From positions 2,414,859 through 2,478,858 of the forward strand of contig PCDI01000002.1 in the NCBI GenBank assembly GCA_002778195.1: a DNA stretch of 64,000 bases, read 5' to 3'. Source of the stretch: Raffaelea ambrosiae. Taxonomy: Eukaryota; Ascomycota; Sordariomycetes; Ophiostomatales; Ophiostomataceae. Shown one piece after another: positions 20,506-31,502 of this stretch. Within the stretch, counting starts at the first letter, position 1. Each line of letters starts with the position of its first letter. A program made the translations under genes and the position numbers. The notes under the pieces were generated by a model. The model was not told where the DNA came from, did no database searches, and was given only the letters and a program-made list of their open reading frames with translations.

Positions 20506-22390
20506 ATGGCCGCCGCAGGCGACACAGGCGAAAAGCGCGACGCTTTCTTCGAAACAGCCGACAAGGGCCTGGACGAGTCGGGCTCTGTGTCTGACGAGGC
20601 GCACGACGATGTGTACCATGTCTACAAGTCTGCTGGCCAGGTGGACGTGTCGCCCGAGGAGGCGAAGCGCGTCCTGCGCAAAATCGACCTGCGCATCGTG
20701 CCGATTCTTTTTGTTACCTACATGCTGCAGTACCTCGACAAGAATGCGCTCAACTTTGCCAGCGTGTACGGGCTGAAAACGGGCACGCACCTCGTGGGCC
20801 AAGACTACTCGTGGCTTGGTACGTGGGAGAGACAAGCTTTGCCGAGAAGGACAAGGACAAGAAGGACAAGAAGGACAAGAAGAACAAGAGAGATCCGTTG
20901 TGGGTGGAAACGTGTGGCTGGCCCCAGACATGTACTAACCGTTCCTGTCCCCCGTTCTCGTGCTTCTAGGCAGCATCTTCTACTTCGGCTACCTCTTTGC
21001 CCAGTTCCCGAGCGCCTACCTGCTGCAAAAGCTCCCCATCGGCCGGTTTGTGTCGGCGGTGACGATCGCCTGGGGCATCATCCTCATCACGACCCCCGGC
21101 TGCGGCTCGTTTGCGGGCATCGCCACGAACCGGTTCTTCCTGGGCGCCACCGAAGCCACCGTCAACCCCGCGTTTGTGCTGATCATGTCCACCTGGTACA
21201 CCGCGACCGAGCAGCCGCTGCGGCTGGAGTCGTACTACTGCACCAACGGCCTCGCCACCATGTTCGGCGGCCTCATCGGCTATGCCGTCGGCCACATCAC
21301 CACCGGCCTGCAGAAGTGGATGTATGTGTTTCTCATTTTCGGCTCCGTCAGCATCTTCTGGGGCGTCGTCTCGCTCCTGATCCTGCCCGACCTGCCGTCC
21401 ACCGCCCGCTTCCTCACCGAGCGCGAACGGGCCGTCGCCGTCCACCGCGTGTCGCAGAACAAGCAGGGCGTCAAGAACCACCACTTCCGCCGCTACCAGG
21501 CCGTCCAGTGCGCCCAGGACCCCAAGACCTGGATCCTCTTTGTCATGGCCACGGGCGCCCAGATCCCCAACTCGGCCCTCACCAGCTTCACCAGCATCAT
21601 CGTCGGCAGCTTCGGCTTCGACACGCTGGGCACGCAGTACATGCAGATCCCGGGCGGCGCCGTGCAGTTCCTGGCGCTCATCATCGGCGGCATCGTCTGC
21701 ACACGCTGGCCCAATCTGCGCTGCATCACCATGATCGTGGCCAACACCATCTGCATTGCCGGCGCCGCCCTGCTCGTCGGTCTGCCGGACGACAACAAGG
21801 TCGGTATTTCGGTATTTTTTTTTATTTTTTTTTTTTTGGCGTCCGCTGTCTGTATCGTACTCATCATGCTGACTCGTGCAGTGGGGCCGTCTTGTCGCTC
21901 TGTGGCTGTGCTACTTCCAAGGCTTGGGCTTCAGCATGTCGCTGACCATGGTGTCGTCCAATGTCGCCGGCTACACCAAGAAGCAGCTGACCGGTGCCGT
22001 CCTCTTCACCGGCTACTGCGTTGGCAACATCATCGGCCCGCAGACGTTTATTGACAGCGAAGCGCGTGAGTGAAAAGGAGGCGTCCTCCCTACCAGCGGA
22101 GCGCATCAAGAAGCTGACTGCTCTGAACACAGCACGCTACCACAGCGCCTACATTGCCATGCTTGTCGGCTACACGGTCAAGCTGCTCATGGTGATCGTC
22201 CTGTACATCTACATGTACCGCAGCAACAAGGCCCGCGACGCGGCTGGCTCGTCCGATGACAAATCGGCCGTGGAGATGGGCATGCTCGACCAGACCGAGC
22301 TGGACAACCCAGGCTTCCGGTGGGTGATCCCTCGAGATGAACTCGCTTTTGCCCGCACTTGTACTGACATGCTCCAGATACGCTTTGTGA
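20506..22390 (+). CDS. MFS transporter, anion:cation symporter (allantoate permease-like) family
   Basis: Five exons (20506-20818, 20970-21799, 21882-22065, 22133-22319, 22378-22390) give 508 residues; the last exon codes RYAL at the C-terminus. The N-terminal cytoplasmic part ends with LRKIDLRIVPILFVTYMLQY, followed by LDKNALNFASVYGL, the signature of Dal5/TNA1-like permeases. About twelve membrane segments are evident. The end NPGFRYAL is also typical of the family. Members carry allantoate, nicotinate, small peptides, or aromatic and other organic acids. Its position between the aromatic enzymes and the lactam genes leaves two candidate substrates: an aromatic acid or a lactam/amino acid. 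It converges on lamA. Intron 1 carries a purine-rich GGACAA-type repeat. Confidence 0.88.
20848..20893 (+). repeat. Purine-rich AAGGACAAG microsatellite in intron
   Basis: Within intron 1 of the MFS gene, units of AAGGACAAG/AAGAAGGACAAG repeat about five times. The tract is almost purely A, G and C on the plus strand and is not coding in the gene's frame. Confidence 0.7.
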
Positions 22391-22500
22391 TGAGTATGAT
22401 GCATGTGTCAAGCGATTTGACATAGTTGGACAATGGCATGGATGGAGTTGATCTTGCTTTCCCAAAAAAAAAAGAGTCCATATTTTCATAGTGCGCAATT

Positions 22501-25500
22501 TTACGACATGACCTTCAAAAGCATCATGATGTCGCCCGCCTCTACCAAATCCCCGACCTTCTTGATAACTTGCACCACTTCCAAAACACCAAGGTCGCCG
22601 TCGTCCAGGTCTGGGACATGCACGGGGATCTCCATCTTCATGGATTCCAGGATAGCCAGCGTAGTCGGGGTCTTGTCATCACCCACCTTGACCTCGTCGC
22701 CCTCCTCCACCAAGACTTTCCAAACTCGTCCGTTCATGGTCGACGTGACGTGGAGAAGACTCGGATCTGTCGAAAAGAGAACCAGTCAGCATGCAAATCG
22801 AAAGAGCTGGAACATGTCTCGACGTACCGTCGTGGATAACAACTTCCTCCGCCTCGGCAACTGCTTTGGATGCTTGCTCTTCCTTCCATTTCTCCAACAG
22901 CTTGGCCTCCTCGGCCAGCTCTACAGCCGTGCAGCGCTCCTGGACTTTTCGCATTTCGGCGACTTCATCGGCCGTTTCCCGGACCAGTCTGTTGTACGCG
23001 GCCATGTCGAATTCGGACTCAGTCACATCCGGCTGCAGGTGGCCCATCTTGAACTGCTTCACCAGTCCGTCAAACTCGTCTCTCTCGACCGCGTAAAAGA
23101 TGATCTGGTCAAAGGCTTCAAAGAACCACGGCTTTCCTTCGCGGTAGCCAGGGCGGCGTCCATACGTATCCCAGCAAACACCAGGGAGGGTCATGCCCCA
23201 CAGGCTGTACGATTGTCAGTCGCTGATTGATGATGAACGTGGCTGTACATCAACTTACACATATCCACCAGGCCTGTGTGTCGTGTCAGTACAAACTTCC
23301 AAAACCAAGTACAGCATCGAAAATGATCAGTAGCAATCCACGGCCAACGTACGAGTCAAGAGGATAGATCGAAGACGTATTGCCGCCGGTGCCTGTTGCT
23401 CCTGCTGGCGTGATGGTGCGCGACGGGTTGTATTTGGGCACAGACAGGCGACGCCGGGGATCCACTTGGATGTAGATGGGGAGGCCGCCCATCCAGCCCA
23501 CCGTATTCACAATGAAAGGCGTTCCCACAAAGGCCTGCTTGACGTCGTCCTTCGTGGCCAGCCCGTTGCTGCGTCGGATGAAGTCGACGTTGTCGGGGAG
23601 GTAGCTGGCATAGGGACGTTGTGTTTCCATGTACCGCTTGACACACTCGTGCAGCTCGGACGCGTCGAACAGCAGAGGCAGCCGAATGACGCGGCTCGGA
23701 AACTTGCTGTGGGTGACAGTGGGCAGAGACGCCTCCAGCTGGACGAGAAACGCGACCGCCTGTTCTTGGTGCATGGCCTGCGGGTCAAACGAAACAAGCA
23801 GGGACGAGTTGTCCGGTATGCTGTTCTTCTTGATGGCAGGCGGCGCGTCGTCCATGATGGCGTGGACCATCTGCTGTATGCGGGCGCGCATGGCGAGGTC
23901 AAACGTTTGGTAGCCATACTCCAGCAGCAGGCCTCTGTCGCCCGCCTGTCGGACAATGAACCGCGGCATGGTGGATGTGCCGGCCCGCTCGTAGAGGACG
24001 GCATGGCGGCTCGGTTCCGCCGTCGGCTGCAGAGACCAGTCGAGGCCACTCGTTTCTGTGCCGTTTTCGACGCCGTTCAGCCACCGTTCCTTGCGCTTCT
24101 CCAGCAAGGCCGCATCCGACCACGAGATGGCCTGGAATCGAAGGATGTCGCCCGGGCGAGCTTGGCCGAGTCGCCACAGATCGGACTGGATGATGGCATG
24201 CGAGCACATGAACCCGCTGGTGTTGGCACAGTCCATGGGAAACACCACGGCCGCGTCTCCCGTGAAGCTCACACCGCCCAGGGGGTACCCGTAACCGAGA
24301 ACGTTGCTCGGATGACTGCCGCCTTCGCCGCCTGTTGTCCTGCCCCATTCTGGCGGCGGGCCCTCCAAGCGGATGCCGCTCCTGTTGGAGTTGAAGGAGA
24401 CCTTCCATGGCGACTCGAATAGATGCTTTTGACCGGCTGGGGCCAGAAACTCGGTGGAATAATACGGTCCCGGGAGCGCGTACAAGTTGGGGCTGGCCTC
24501 GAAATGGGGAATCAGGCTGGTGTCCAAGACCAGGTCGGGCAGAGAAACAGCCTCGTCGCTGGCCTTTCGATCCAGAGAAAGGAAGTCGCCGGTCCGGATG
24601 GTACGGCCCTTGCATTCCAGTCAGCATCCCTCCCAAGACATGATTGGATGGGGAAACGGCCCACCTGATAGCCTCCCCAACTAGTTGCCGGTGTCGTGCT
24701 CTTGGAGCCCAGATACTCTGCTCTGGAGAATGGGTCAGTATATGTTGCAGGGGTGTCCCGCTTTTTCAGGCTGCCGTTTTCCTTTTTCTTTTCTATTTCA
24801 ATTCACGCACACGCTGGTGAGCCCTCCTCTGACTGCAAGGTAGGCTTTGGAGCCGACTGCAGTTTCTCCAATGGCCACAATGGAACCGGCCTTCACTCTG
24901 TGCCGTGTCCATAGACTCGCTGGCCGATGGTCGATAGTCATCGAGAAGGGAGCACCGCACACGGCAATGGTGGCTGCCGAGTGGAATAGGATCCGAGGCC
25001 CCTTCAGCGTGATTTCAAAGCCTTCGGTGGATTGCGGATTGCCAGCAATGATATTGGCCACTGTTCCACTGTTAGTTGACATGGAGTCTTTTTTTTTTTT
25101 TCTCGGACGGGGATTTTCCAACTGACAGCGGAAGGACAGGTCGTCCATGGGTCCCGATACGGGAACACCGCAGCGGATATCAACTCGGCCGGGGTAGTCT
25201 TGGACGGTTGTGTAGGCTCCAGGCTCCATGAATTCCAGTGCGCAAGGCTGGTATGCAAAGGTTTTCTCCAGCGTAGTTGTCAGGGTGTGGCCCATTTGAA
25301 AATCTGACGGGTCAGCCTTCCTTCGGGCCAAACATGCTACAGTGGCATACGGGACATACCTTTGTTGTGCGATAGATGAAGCAGAAAGTCCGTGTTCGTT
25401 GGTGGCCCTTGTAGGACGGTCTTCTCGAGCTTCTCCTGAAGCAGCGCCATAGAGTGGCCACGACTTTCGCCGTGCACCATCAACTTCGCCAGCAATGGAT

Positions 25501-26960
25501 CTAAAGAGTTTCGTCAGCCAGTGAAGATCTGTAGGACGAGCAAGCCGGGCTTACCGAAAAACGGCGAAATCACCGTGCCCGTCGAAATCCATGTGTCGAC
25601 ACGAGTTTGATGGTCGCCGGCTGGAAACACGGCGTTCTGCAGCAGACCGGGAGCAGGACAGAAGTCCTTGGCAGGGTTCTCCGCGTAAATGCGAACTTCG
25701 ATGGCGTGGCCTTGCGGGCCAGTTCGCGCGTATTTGTGGAGGCTTTCCGGGGAGAGCCCTGGTGCTCCCGCCAGCTCCTGTTCTGCTTGCAGCAACATGA
25801 GCTTCACCAGGTCCACATCGTAGCACAGCTCCGTGATGCCATGTTCCACTTGCAGCCGCGTGTTCATTTCCAGGAAATAGTAGTCCCCCGTATCGTTGTC
25901 CACCAAATACTCGACGGTGCCAGCAGACTTGTACTGGACCGAGGCGGCCAGCGATACGGACGACGCCTTGAGTCGCTCGCGAAGTTCGGGATGAGCCAAG
26001 ACAAACGGACTGGGCGTCTCTTCCAAGACCTTTTGGTGTCGTCTCTGCAGGGAACATTCGCGCTCTCCAAAGAAGAGAACGTCCCCCTGCCCATTGCCAA
26101 AGATTTGCGCCTCGATGTGGCGGCCATTTTCAATGTATTTCTCGAGGAACAGGCCCGGATTCTTGAAGAGCGCACTGCCCCGGCTGCGCACGACCTGGAC
26201 GGCCGATTCGACTTCGTCGGCACTGTGGCACACCTGCAGGCCCATACCGCCGCCCCCCGCCGTCGCCTTCACCATGACCGGGTAGCCAATTTCGGATGCT
26301 CGGCGGACGGCATCGTCATCCTCGCTCAGCACGCCCGTTCCGGGGACAACCGGCACGCCGGCGGCAGTGGCCAGTTCGCGAGCATGGTGTTTCAAGCCAA
26401 AGTTCCTCAATGCGTCTGCCGACGGGCCGATAAAGATAAGCCCTGCGGCTGTGAGAGCTTCCACAAACTCCGCGTTCTCACTCAAGAAGCCTGTCCCAGT
26501 TCACGGTTAGCTAGATGCTATGGCTAGAGTTGCCTTTGGCAACTCACCATAACCTGGAATCACGGCCTGGGCCCGACTTTGACGGCATATCTGAAGGATG
26601 TTGTGTCTGCGGTCGATGTCAGTGTGTGCACCTAGGCCCTCGTTCTGGGGGGGACTTACATGTCAAGATATGCCTGCGATCCTTCTCCTTTGAGCTGGTA
26701 GGCTTCATCGGCCAGGGTGACATGTGAAGACGATGCTGATAGCCGGTTAGACCAGTGGTTTCAAAAATTGTCGAGGATGGATGAGCTGACCTTCCTCTTC
26801 GGCATACACGGCGATTGGTGTAATGCAAAGCTTGGAAAGATTAGTGTCGGACAACTATTTTTTTCCGGGGGGGTACTCTGAAACCAACCTCCTTGCATGT
26901 CCTTATAACCCGAACGGCTATTTCGCCTCGATTGGCAATCAAGACTCGTTTCAACTGCAT
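22501..26960 (-). CDS. lamA: LamA-like urea-carboxylase-type protein (biotin carboxylase, KipA, KipI, biotinyl)
   Basis: Thirteen exons close in frame: 26889-26960, 26791-26830, 26660-26735, 26548-26606, 25555-26490, 25360-25500, 25127-25303, 24811-25060, 24665-24722, 23353-24608, 23259-23273, 22828-23204 and 22501-22766. They give 1240 residues. Order: biotin carboxylase domain (start KRVLIANRGEIAVRV, VKATAGGGGMG, MNTRLQVEHGITE), KipA/PxpC-like domain (VQDYPGRVDIRCGVPVSGP), KipI/PxpB-like domain (ending GATGTGGNTSSIYPLDSPGG), and a C-terminal biotinyl domain with ILESMKMEIPV. The allophanate hydrolase part of yeast Dur1,2 is absent. This matches Aspergillus nidulans LamA, needed for lactam (2-pyrrolidinone) use with LamB. 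The likely role is ATP- and biotin-dependent activation and opening of a lactam. It is divergent from an aminotransferase gene. Confidence 0.85.
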
Positions 26961-27357
26961 TGTGATGTCACGCAACTGTCCTGTCAGGCGAGCTGGGCAT
27001 GGGAAACATCGAACAATGCACTCTTTCCATTCCGTGTCGGTCAGGTTTTGTGAACGGTTGCGTTGGGTTGTTTTGTGGTCGCCAATCTGGCCGATCAGGA
27101 AACACAACTACTTGCGATAACTGGTGTCCCCTCGATACACTTTACCCAGAATGGTCAGCATTGGCGCCGTTAACTCGATGCAGTAACAACTGATAACACA
27201 AGCTTTTCGGGGCGTAGCAGGAAGGGGAGTGGACGGCCGCACGCACATGCAGGTTGTGGTATGTTTTATATAATACAACGGCCTATCGGTACATTGCAAG
27301 TCCCGGGGTCTGTTGTATTCGGGACCAGAAGCTTTATCTTGCAGCGGTTGATGCAAG
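26961..27357. promoter_or_regulatory. Bidirectional promoter of lamA and the aminotransferase, with GATA sites
   Basis: HGATAA elements, the consensus for the nitrogen regulator AreA/NIT2, occur at 27115-27120 (CGATAA), 27191-27196 (TGATAA) and 27334-27339 (TTATCT, reverse). A CCAAT box lies near 27082. This is what is expected for nitrogen-controlled catabolic genes. An out-of-frame ATG at 27351 overlaps the aminotransferase start at 27358. Confidence 0.55.
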
Positions 27358-28868
27358 ATGGCGCCTATATCTGCAATCTCGCCAACGACAACGCTGCACG
27401 AGGAGACTCCAAGTGCAGACACTCGGTATAAGGTCACGCCTACCGCGGACGTCGCTGAAGTCTCCATCTCGCCGGTTGCGCAGGCCATCATCGACGATGA
27501 GAAGCAATACTGTCCTCTGGGCCAGGAACCCTGGCCCATTGTGGTTTCACGGGCCAAAGGCGCCCATCTTTGGAGTGTCGATGGCAGGCAGTACATCGAC
27601 TTCATGTCTGCCTTTGCGGTTGTCAACCAGGGCCACTGTCACCCACGCATCATTGCCGCTCTGATCGAACAGGCCCAGAAATGCACGCTGACATCAAAGG
27701 CCTTTTACAATGACCAAAGCTCGGTGCTGTGCAAGAAACTATGCCGCCTCCTGGGCTTCGACAAGGCCGTCGCCATGAACACGGGAGCCGATGCCATTGA
27801 TCTGGCCATCAAGCTGGCCCGGCACTGGGGCTACACGCAAAAGGGCATCCCGAAAGACCAGGCACTGGTTTTGGCCGCTTCGGGGAATTTCCACGGCAAA
27901 TCCCTGAGTCCCTTGTCGGGCTCGACAAACGATCATATCAAGATTCCGTGTAAGTAGCGCCCAGCGTGCATTTGGCAAAGGTCCGCATGCTCATCGTCGT
28001 CGGTCTTTTTCCGTAGACTTCGGCCCATATATGCCGGGGTTCGGTCCTGATTCCACCGGCCATACGGTTCGGTTCGACGATCTCGAAGACCTGGAGCGCG
28101 TTCTCGAGCGCGACGGACACAGGACAGCAGCGTTTGTGATCGAACCGGTTCTTGGCTACGGCGGGTGCCTCCCTCTGAGCGATGGCTACTTGGCAGCGGC
28201 ACGGAAGCTGTGCAGCAAACACAATGTGCTGCTAGTGTTCGACGAGATTCAGTCCGGCTTTGGAAGAGCCGGATACTTGATGGCACACCACAAGGAGGGC
28301 GTCCAGCCCGACCTGCTGGTTGTCGGCAAGGCCTTGACGGGCGGTGCCTACGCTATGAGCATGGTGCTTGGAATGAAGGAGGTGGTGGGCGACACACTCC
28401 CCGGACAGTACGTCTTCCCTACATTAACCACCATTTGCCCGTGGGTTCTCGTTCTCTGACATTGTTTCAAGCCACGGATCCACGTACTCGGGAAATCCTC
28501 TGGCTAGCGCGGTGGCATGCACAGCCGTCGATGTCATTGTGGAGGAGAAGCTCCCGGAGCGCTCGCTTGCCCTGGGCGAGCAACTGCGAGAGCGTCTACG
28601 GGCCATTGATTCTCCGCATATCAGGGAGGTGACCGGGCAGGGCCTGCTCACGGCAGTCAACTTGAATGAAGGTGGCCGCGTGACGGCACAGAGAGTGGCC
28701 GCATTGATGGCCCAGAGGGGTGTCATTCTGTACTTTGTGGGCAGCCGGCTGCGTCTGTCGCCGCCTCTGGTCATTGAAGAGCAGGATCTCTGGCACGGGG
28801 TCGATGTACTGGAGTCCTGTCTGGCGGACGTTGCCCAACTGGACGGGAAAATTCCCTGCGCAGTATAA
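27358..28868 (+). CDS. Class III aminotransferase, ornithine aminotransferase-like
   Basis: Three exons (27358-27949, 28017-28407, 28472-28868) give 459 residues. Similarity is to ornithine delta-aminotransferases rather than classical GABA transaminases: FMSAFAVVNQGHCHPRII, LTSKAFYND, MNTGADAIDLAIKLARHWGY, LVFDEIQSGFGRAG, and the PLP Lys in VVGKALTGGAYAMS. HGSTYSGNPLASAVA follows the last splice. In ornithine aminotransferase the phrase after MNTG is usually VEAGE; here it is ADAID, hinting at changed specificity. The enzyme would move a terminal amino group to 2-oxoglutarate. Next to lamA and lamB it probably deaminates the omega-amino acid produced by lactam opening, for example GABA or 5-aminovalerate; that is inference. 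No mitochondrial targeting segment is obvious. Confidence 0.87.
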
Positions 28869-29329
28869 ATGATCGAAAATCGCTAGGACTGTAGATAGAA
28901 TTCACTAGTGAGGGTGTCGACAGCATTAGCAGAGCATGATGGAAACTCGTTCGCCAGAGCATCCCAGTGTGTCCTTTGCATGTCACTCGCTGTCTGTCAC
29001 GTCAAACCTCCCCGAGATAAGTTGGCACATTCCGTCCCTTACAAGCGTTACCCTTTGCCGCATCGAGCTTGTAACGCAGCGCACCATGGGGCTTATCTGA
29101 ACGGCAAACCACGCAACGACACCGACGCTAACTTGTTTGTGGTAACTCTTGACGCCGCTAACAACGGCCAGCTATCTGCCGCTTACACGTCTGGTCAAAT
29201 AGCCATCAGATATTGGCAGTTGCTGTTCGCGATGTAGAAGCTGGACGTCTTCTCATTGAATTGGCAGATCTGTGTATGGGCGATCAAGACCGGTGTTTTG
29301 AGCTTTTGAACTGACCCAGCCATCCAAAT
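28869..29329. promoter_or_regulatory. lamB promoter with GATA sites
   Basis: GATAAG lies at 29015-29020 and CTTATC, its reverse, at 29092-29097, about 310 and 235 bases before the lamB start. The arrangement suits AreA/NIT2-type nitrogen control. No coding region is seen. Confidence 0.5.
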
Positions 29330-30317
29330 ATGAAAGGAACAGCTCGCGTGACGATCAACTGTGACATGGGGGAGGGCTATGGCAGCTGGAAGATGGTAAG
29401 GTGTCTTGTTGAGGGTTTGTTTTATTTTATTATTTTCTGTCCCTTTTGACATGAATCTCGGTCGCTTACAATGACGAAAAAAAACAAGGGCCCGGACGAA
29501 GAGCTCATGCCCATGATCGACCTCGCCAACGTCGCGTGCGGCTTCCACGGCGGCGACCCGGTCATCATGCACAAGACCATCTGCCTGGCCAAGAAACACA
29601 ACGTCCCCGTCGGCGCCCACCCGTCCCTGCCCGACCGCGAAGGCTTTGGCCGGCGGTATGTGGAGATCTCGGCGTCGGACCTGTTCGACCAGCTGGTGTA
29701 TCAGATCGGCGCCCTCGCGGGCATGCTCAAGGTCGAGGACATGCCGCTGCACCACGTCAAGATGCACGGCTATCTGTACAAGCTGTGCCAGGCAAGCGAA
29801 GAGCACTGCGAGGCCGTCATCAAAGCCGTCAAGGTGTTTGACGTGCCGCTGCTGCAGGTGGCCGGCTGCAGCCTGGAAGAGATGGCCGCCAAGCACAGTG
29901 TGCCCTTCATTCCCGAGTTTTACCCGGACATCCACTACAGCTCCGAGGGCCGGCTTGTGCCTCTGAAGTACGACTACGTGCTCTGTAACCTTTTCTTTTT
30001 TCTCTTTTTTTTCTTTTACTTTTTTCTTTTTCATGACCACGCATTAACTCGCCTTCATCAGGATATCTCCCCGTGTCAAGTTCGATACGATCCGGGCCAA
30101 GGTCGAGAAGATTATCCGGGAGGATCTGGTCATGACGCAGGACAAGGAGGCAGTCAAGCTGGAACTCGAGGGTCGTTCCTTTAGCTGCTGTGTCCACAGT
30201 GATCTCCCATGTAAGTGGCTCCAGGATTGGTCGAAATTTCACAAGGATGCTAACATCGATACAGTTGCACTAGAGACATGCAAAGAAGTGCGCGCAGGAA
30301 TAGACGCGTGTCAGTAG
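29330..30317 (+). CDS. lamB: LamB/YcsF family lactam utilisation protein (PxpA-like)
   Basis: Four exons (29330-29395, 29489-29967, 30062-30210, 30265-30317) give 248 residues, the usual family length. Motifs are VTINCDMGEGYG at 7-18, DLANVACGFHGGDPVIMHKT, VGAHPSLPDREGFGRR and HHVKMHGYLYKL. Bacterial PxpA (YbgL/YcsF) works with PxpB and PxpC as an ATP-dependent 5-oxoprolinase; the PxpB/PxpC equivalents are fused into LamA here. In Aspergillus nidulans lamA and lamB are both required for 2-pyrrolidinone use. The protein is therefore likely the hydrolytic partner of LamA. The intron 2 end and intron 3 have pyrimidine-rich tracts. It is on the same strand as the aminotransferase, 460 bases apart, with its own GATA-containing promoter. 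Confidence 0.9.
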
Positions 30318-30559
30318 AAAGATCCCAAGCAATAGAGGAATCCAAAAAATTGTCCACCAGTGTTGCAAACTGTGCGAGAGCCACAGTCGCCTCCAGATCG
30401 AGGAGGGCAGCGTGTGAGCTCTGCGAGTTGAAAAAACAACTCCAGATGGGCCAGTTCTGAAGCATAGAGACGGGCGGCATTGGGAATGGAGCTGGGAGCG
30501 AGCTAGACGGCCATGCTGGCCAGAACAGTGCAAAGAAGAAACACTGAGTATGGATGTTT

Positions 30560-31101
30560 GCTCGCGTCGTCGATGTCCCTGGAGGATGGGAGGAGAGACG
30601 AAAGGAAGATTCGGCAGAAGATCAAGCATAAAGCGAGACAGCATCACTTCAGCCAAGGGGCGCTCGGGAAGGGCCAACGGTTCGGGGAGTGTCTGGATGG
30701 TGCTATTTCGGGGCGGCAATGCCGCGCTGAGTATGAACCGGGCTCAGCAGGCAGAAGACAAAACTGCAGGCACAGTTGACAACGAGGCCCGCCGCGGCAT
30801 GCAGTGGGACGCTGACGTCGACGACCGCGGCACCGAGAGCCTCGAACTTCCTGACTGCCCCGAGGGCCTTGCTCTTCCCGCGCGGATCGATCCCAGCAAA
30901 CGCAGACCCTTCTTGGAGAATGCCGATGCGCAGACCGGCCACGCTGACGCCCTGGATGGCATGCATCTTGACAAGCCAGGGGGGGAAATGATAAGATCTA
31001 CCCAAGGTCGCCAGTCTCGATTTCGAAGGCGCCCCGTCTTCGAACTCGAAATCTTGACCGTGTTGTAGGCATATGTGTTTGCTGACTCCAGAGCCTCCCA
31101 C
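30560..31101 (-). pseudogene. Amidase-family relic
   Basis: The minus-strand frame over about 30760-30990 has SVAGLRIGILQEG followed by a spaced match to FEALGAAVVDVSVPLH, the order found in amidase-signature enzymes. After that the resemblance continues only weakly and in another frame (LAEVMLSRFMLDLLPNL near 30620-30670). The upstream part that should contain the Gly/Ser-rich signature and catalytic Ser-Ser-Lys is not found in any frame between 31100 and 31500. The locus is therefore best read as a truncated and frame-broken amidase. An amidase would fit the nitrogen-catabolic surroundings. Limits are approximate. Confidence 0.45.
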
Positions 31102-31502
31102 CCTCCCACCTTTGGCTTATCTTTCCAGCATCGCTACAACGGCGACGAGAATTCCTCAGCGGACCGCGTCACCCACACAAGATAAGACAGCCTGCGCTGC
31201 CTTTTCTATCGGCGCAAAAGTGGTGGACATTGGCGTTTTGCAGCACGGTCATATCTTGATCGCTTTATGCCCGGAGCGATAGAGGCATATTTTGCCTGGA
31301 GTCGCAAGCGGATGGAAGACTCGGCGTGACTCAGTTTGCGATTGAAGCAGTTGTTTTTATTGGACCATCTCTCTATCACCAGAGTATTTATCATCTCCCC
31401 GTCGTCGTCCTGGAACATTGGCTCTTCTGTTCCTTGTCCTCTTGCATTCTATTCATCTCTCTTTTTTCTTTGCCCTCACTGTGCTGCACCATCATCATCA
31501 TC
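31102..31502. other. Intergenic region upstream of the 2OG dioxygenase
   Basis: About 400 bases with no gene seen. The last 80 bases are pyrimidine-rich (TCTCTC, CTTTT), a common fungal 5' leader pattern. CTTATC occurs near 31121 and GATAAG near 31182, so nitrogen control is possible. Confidence 0.35.
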
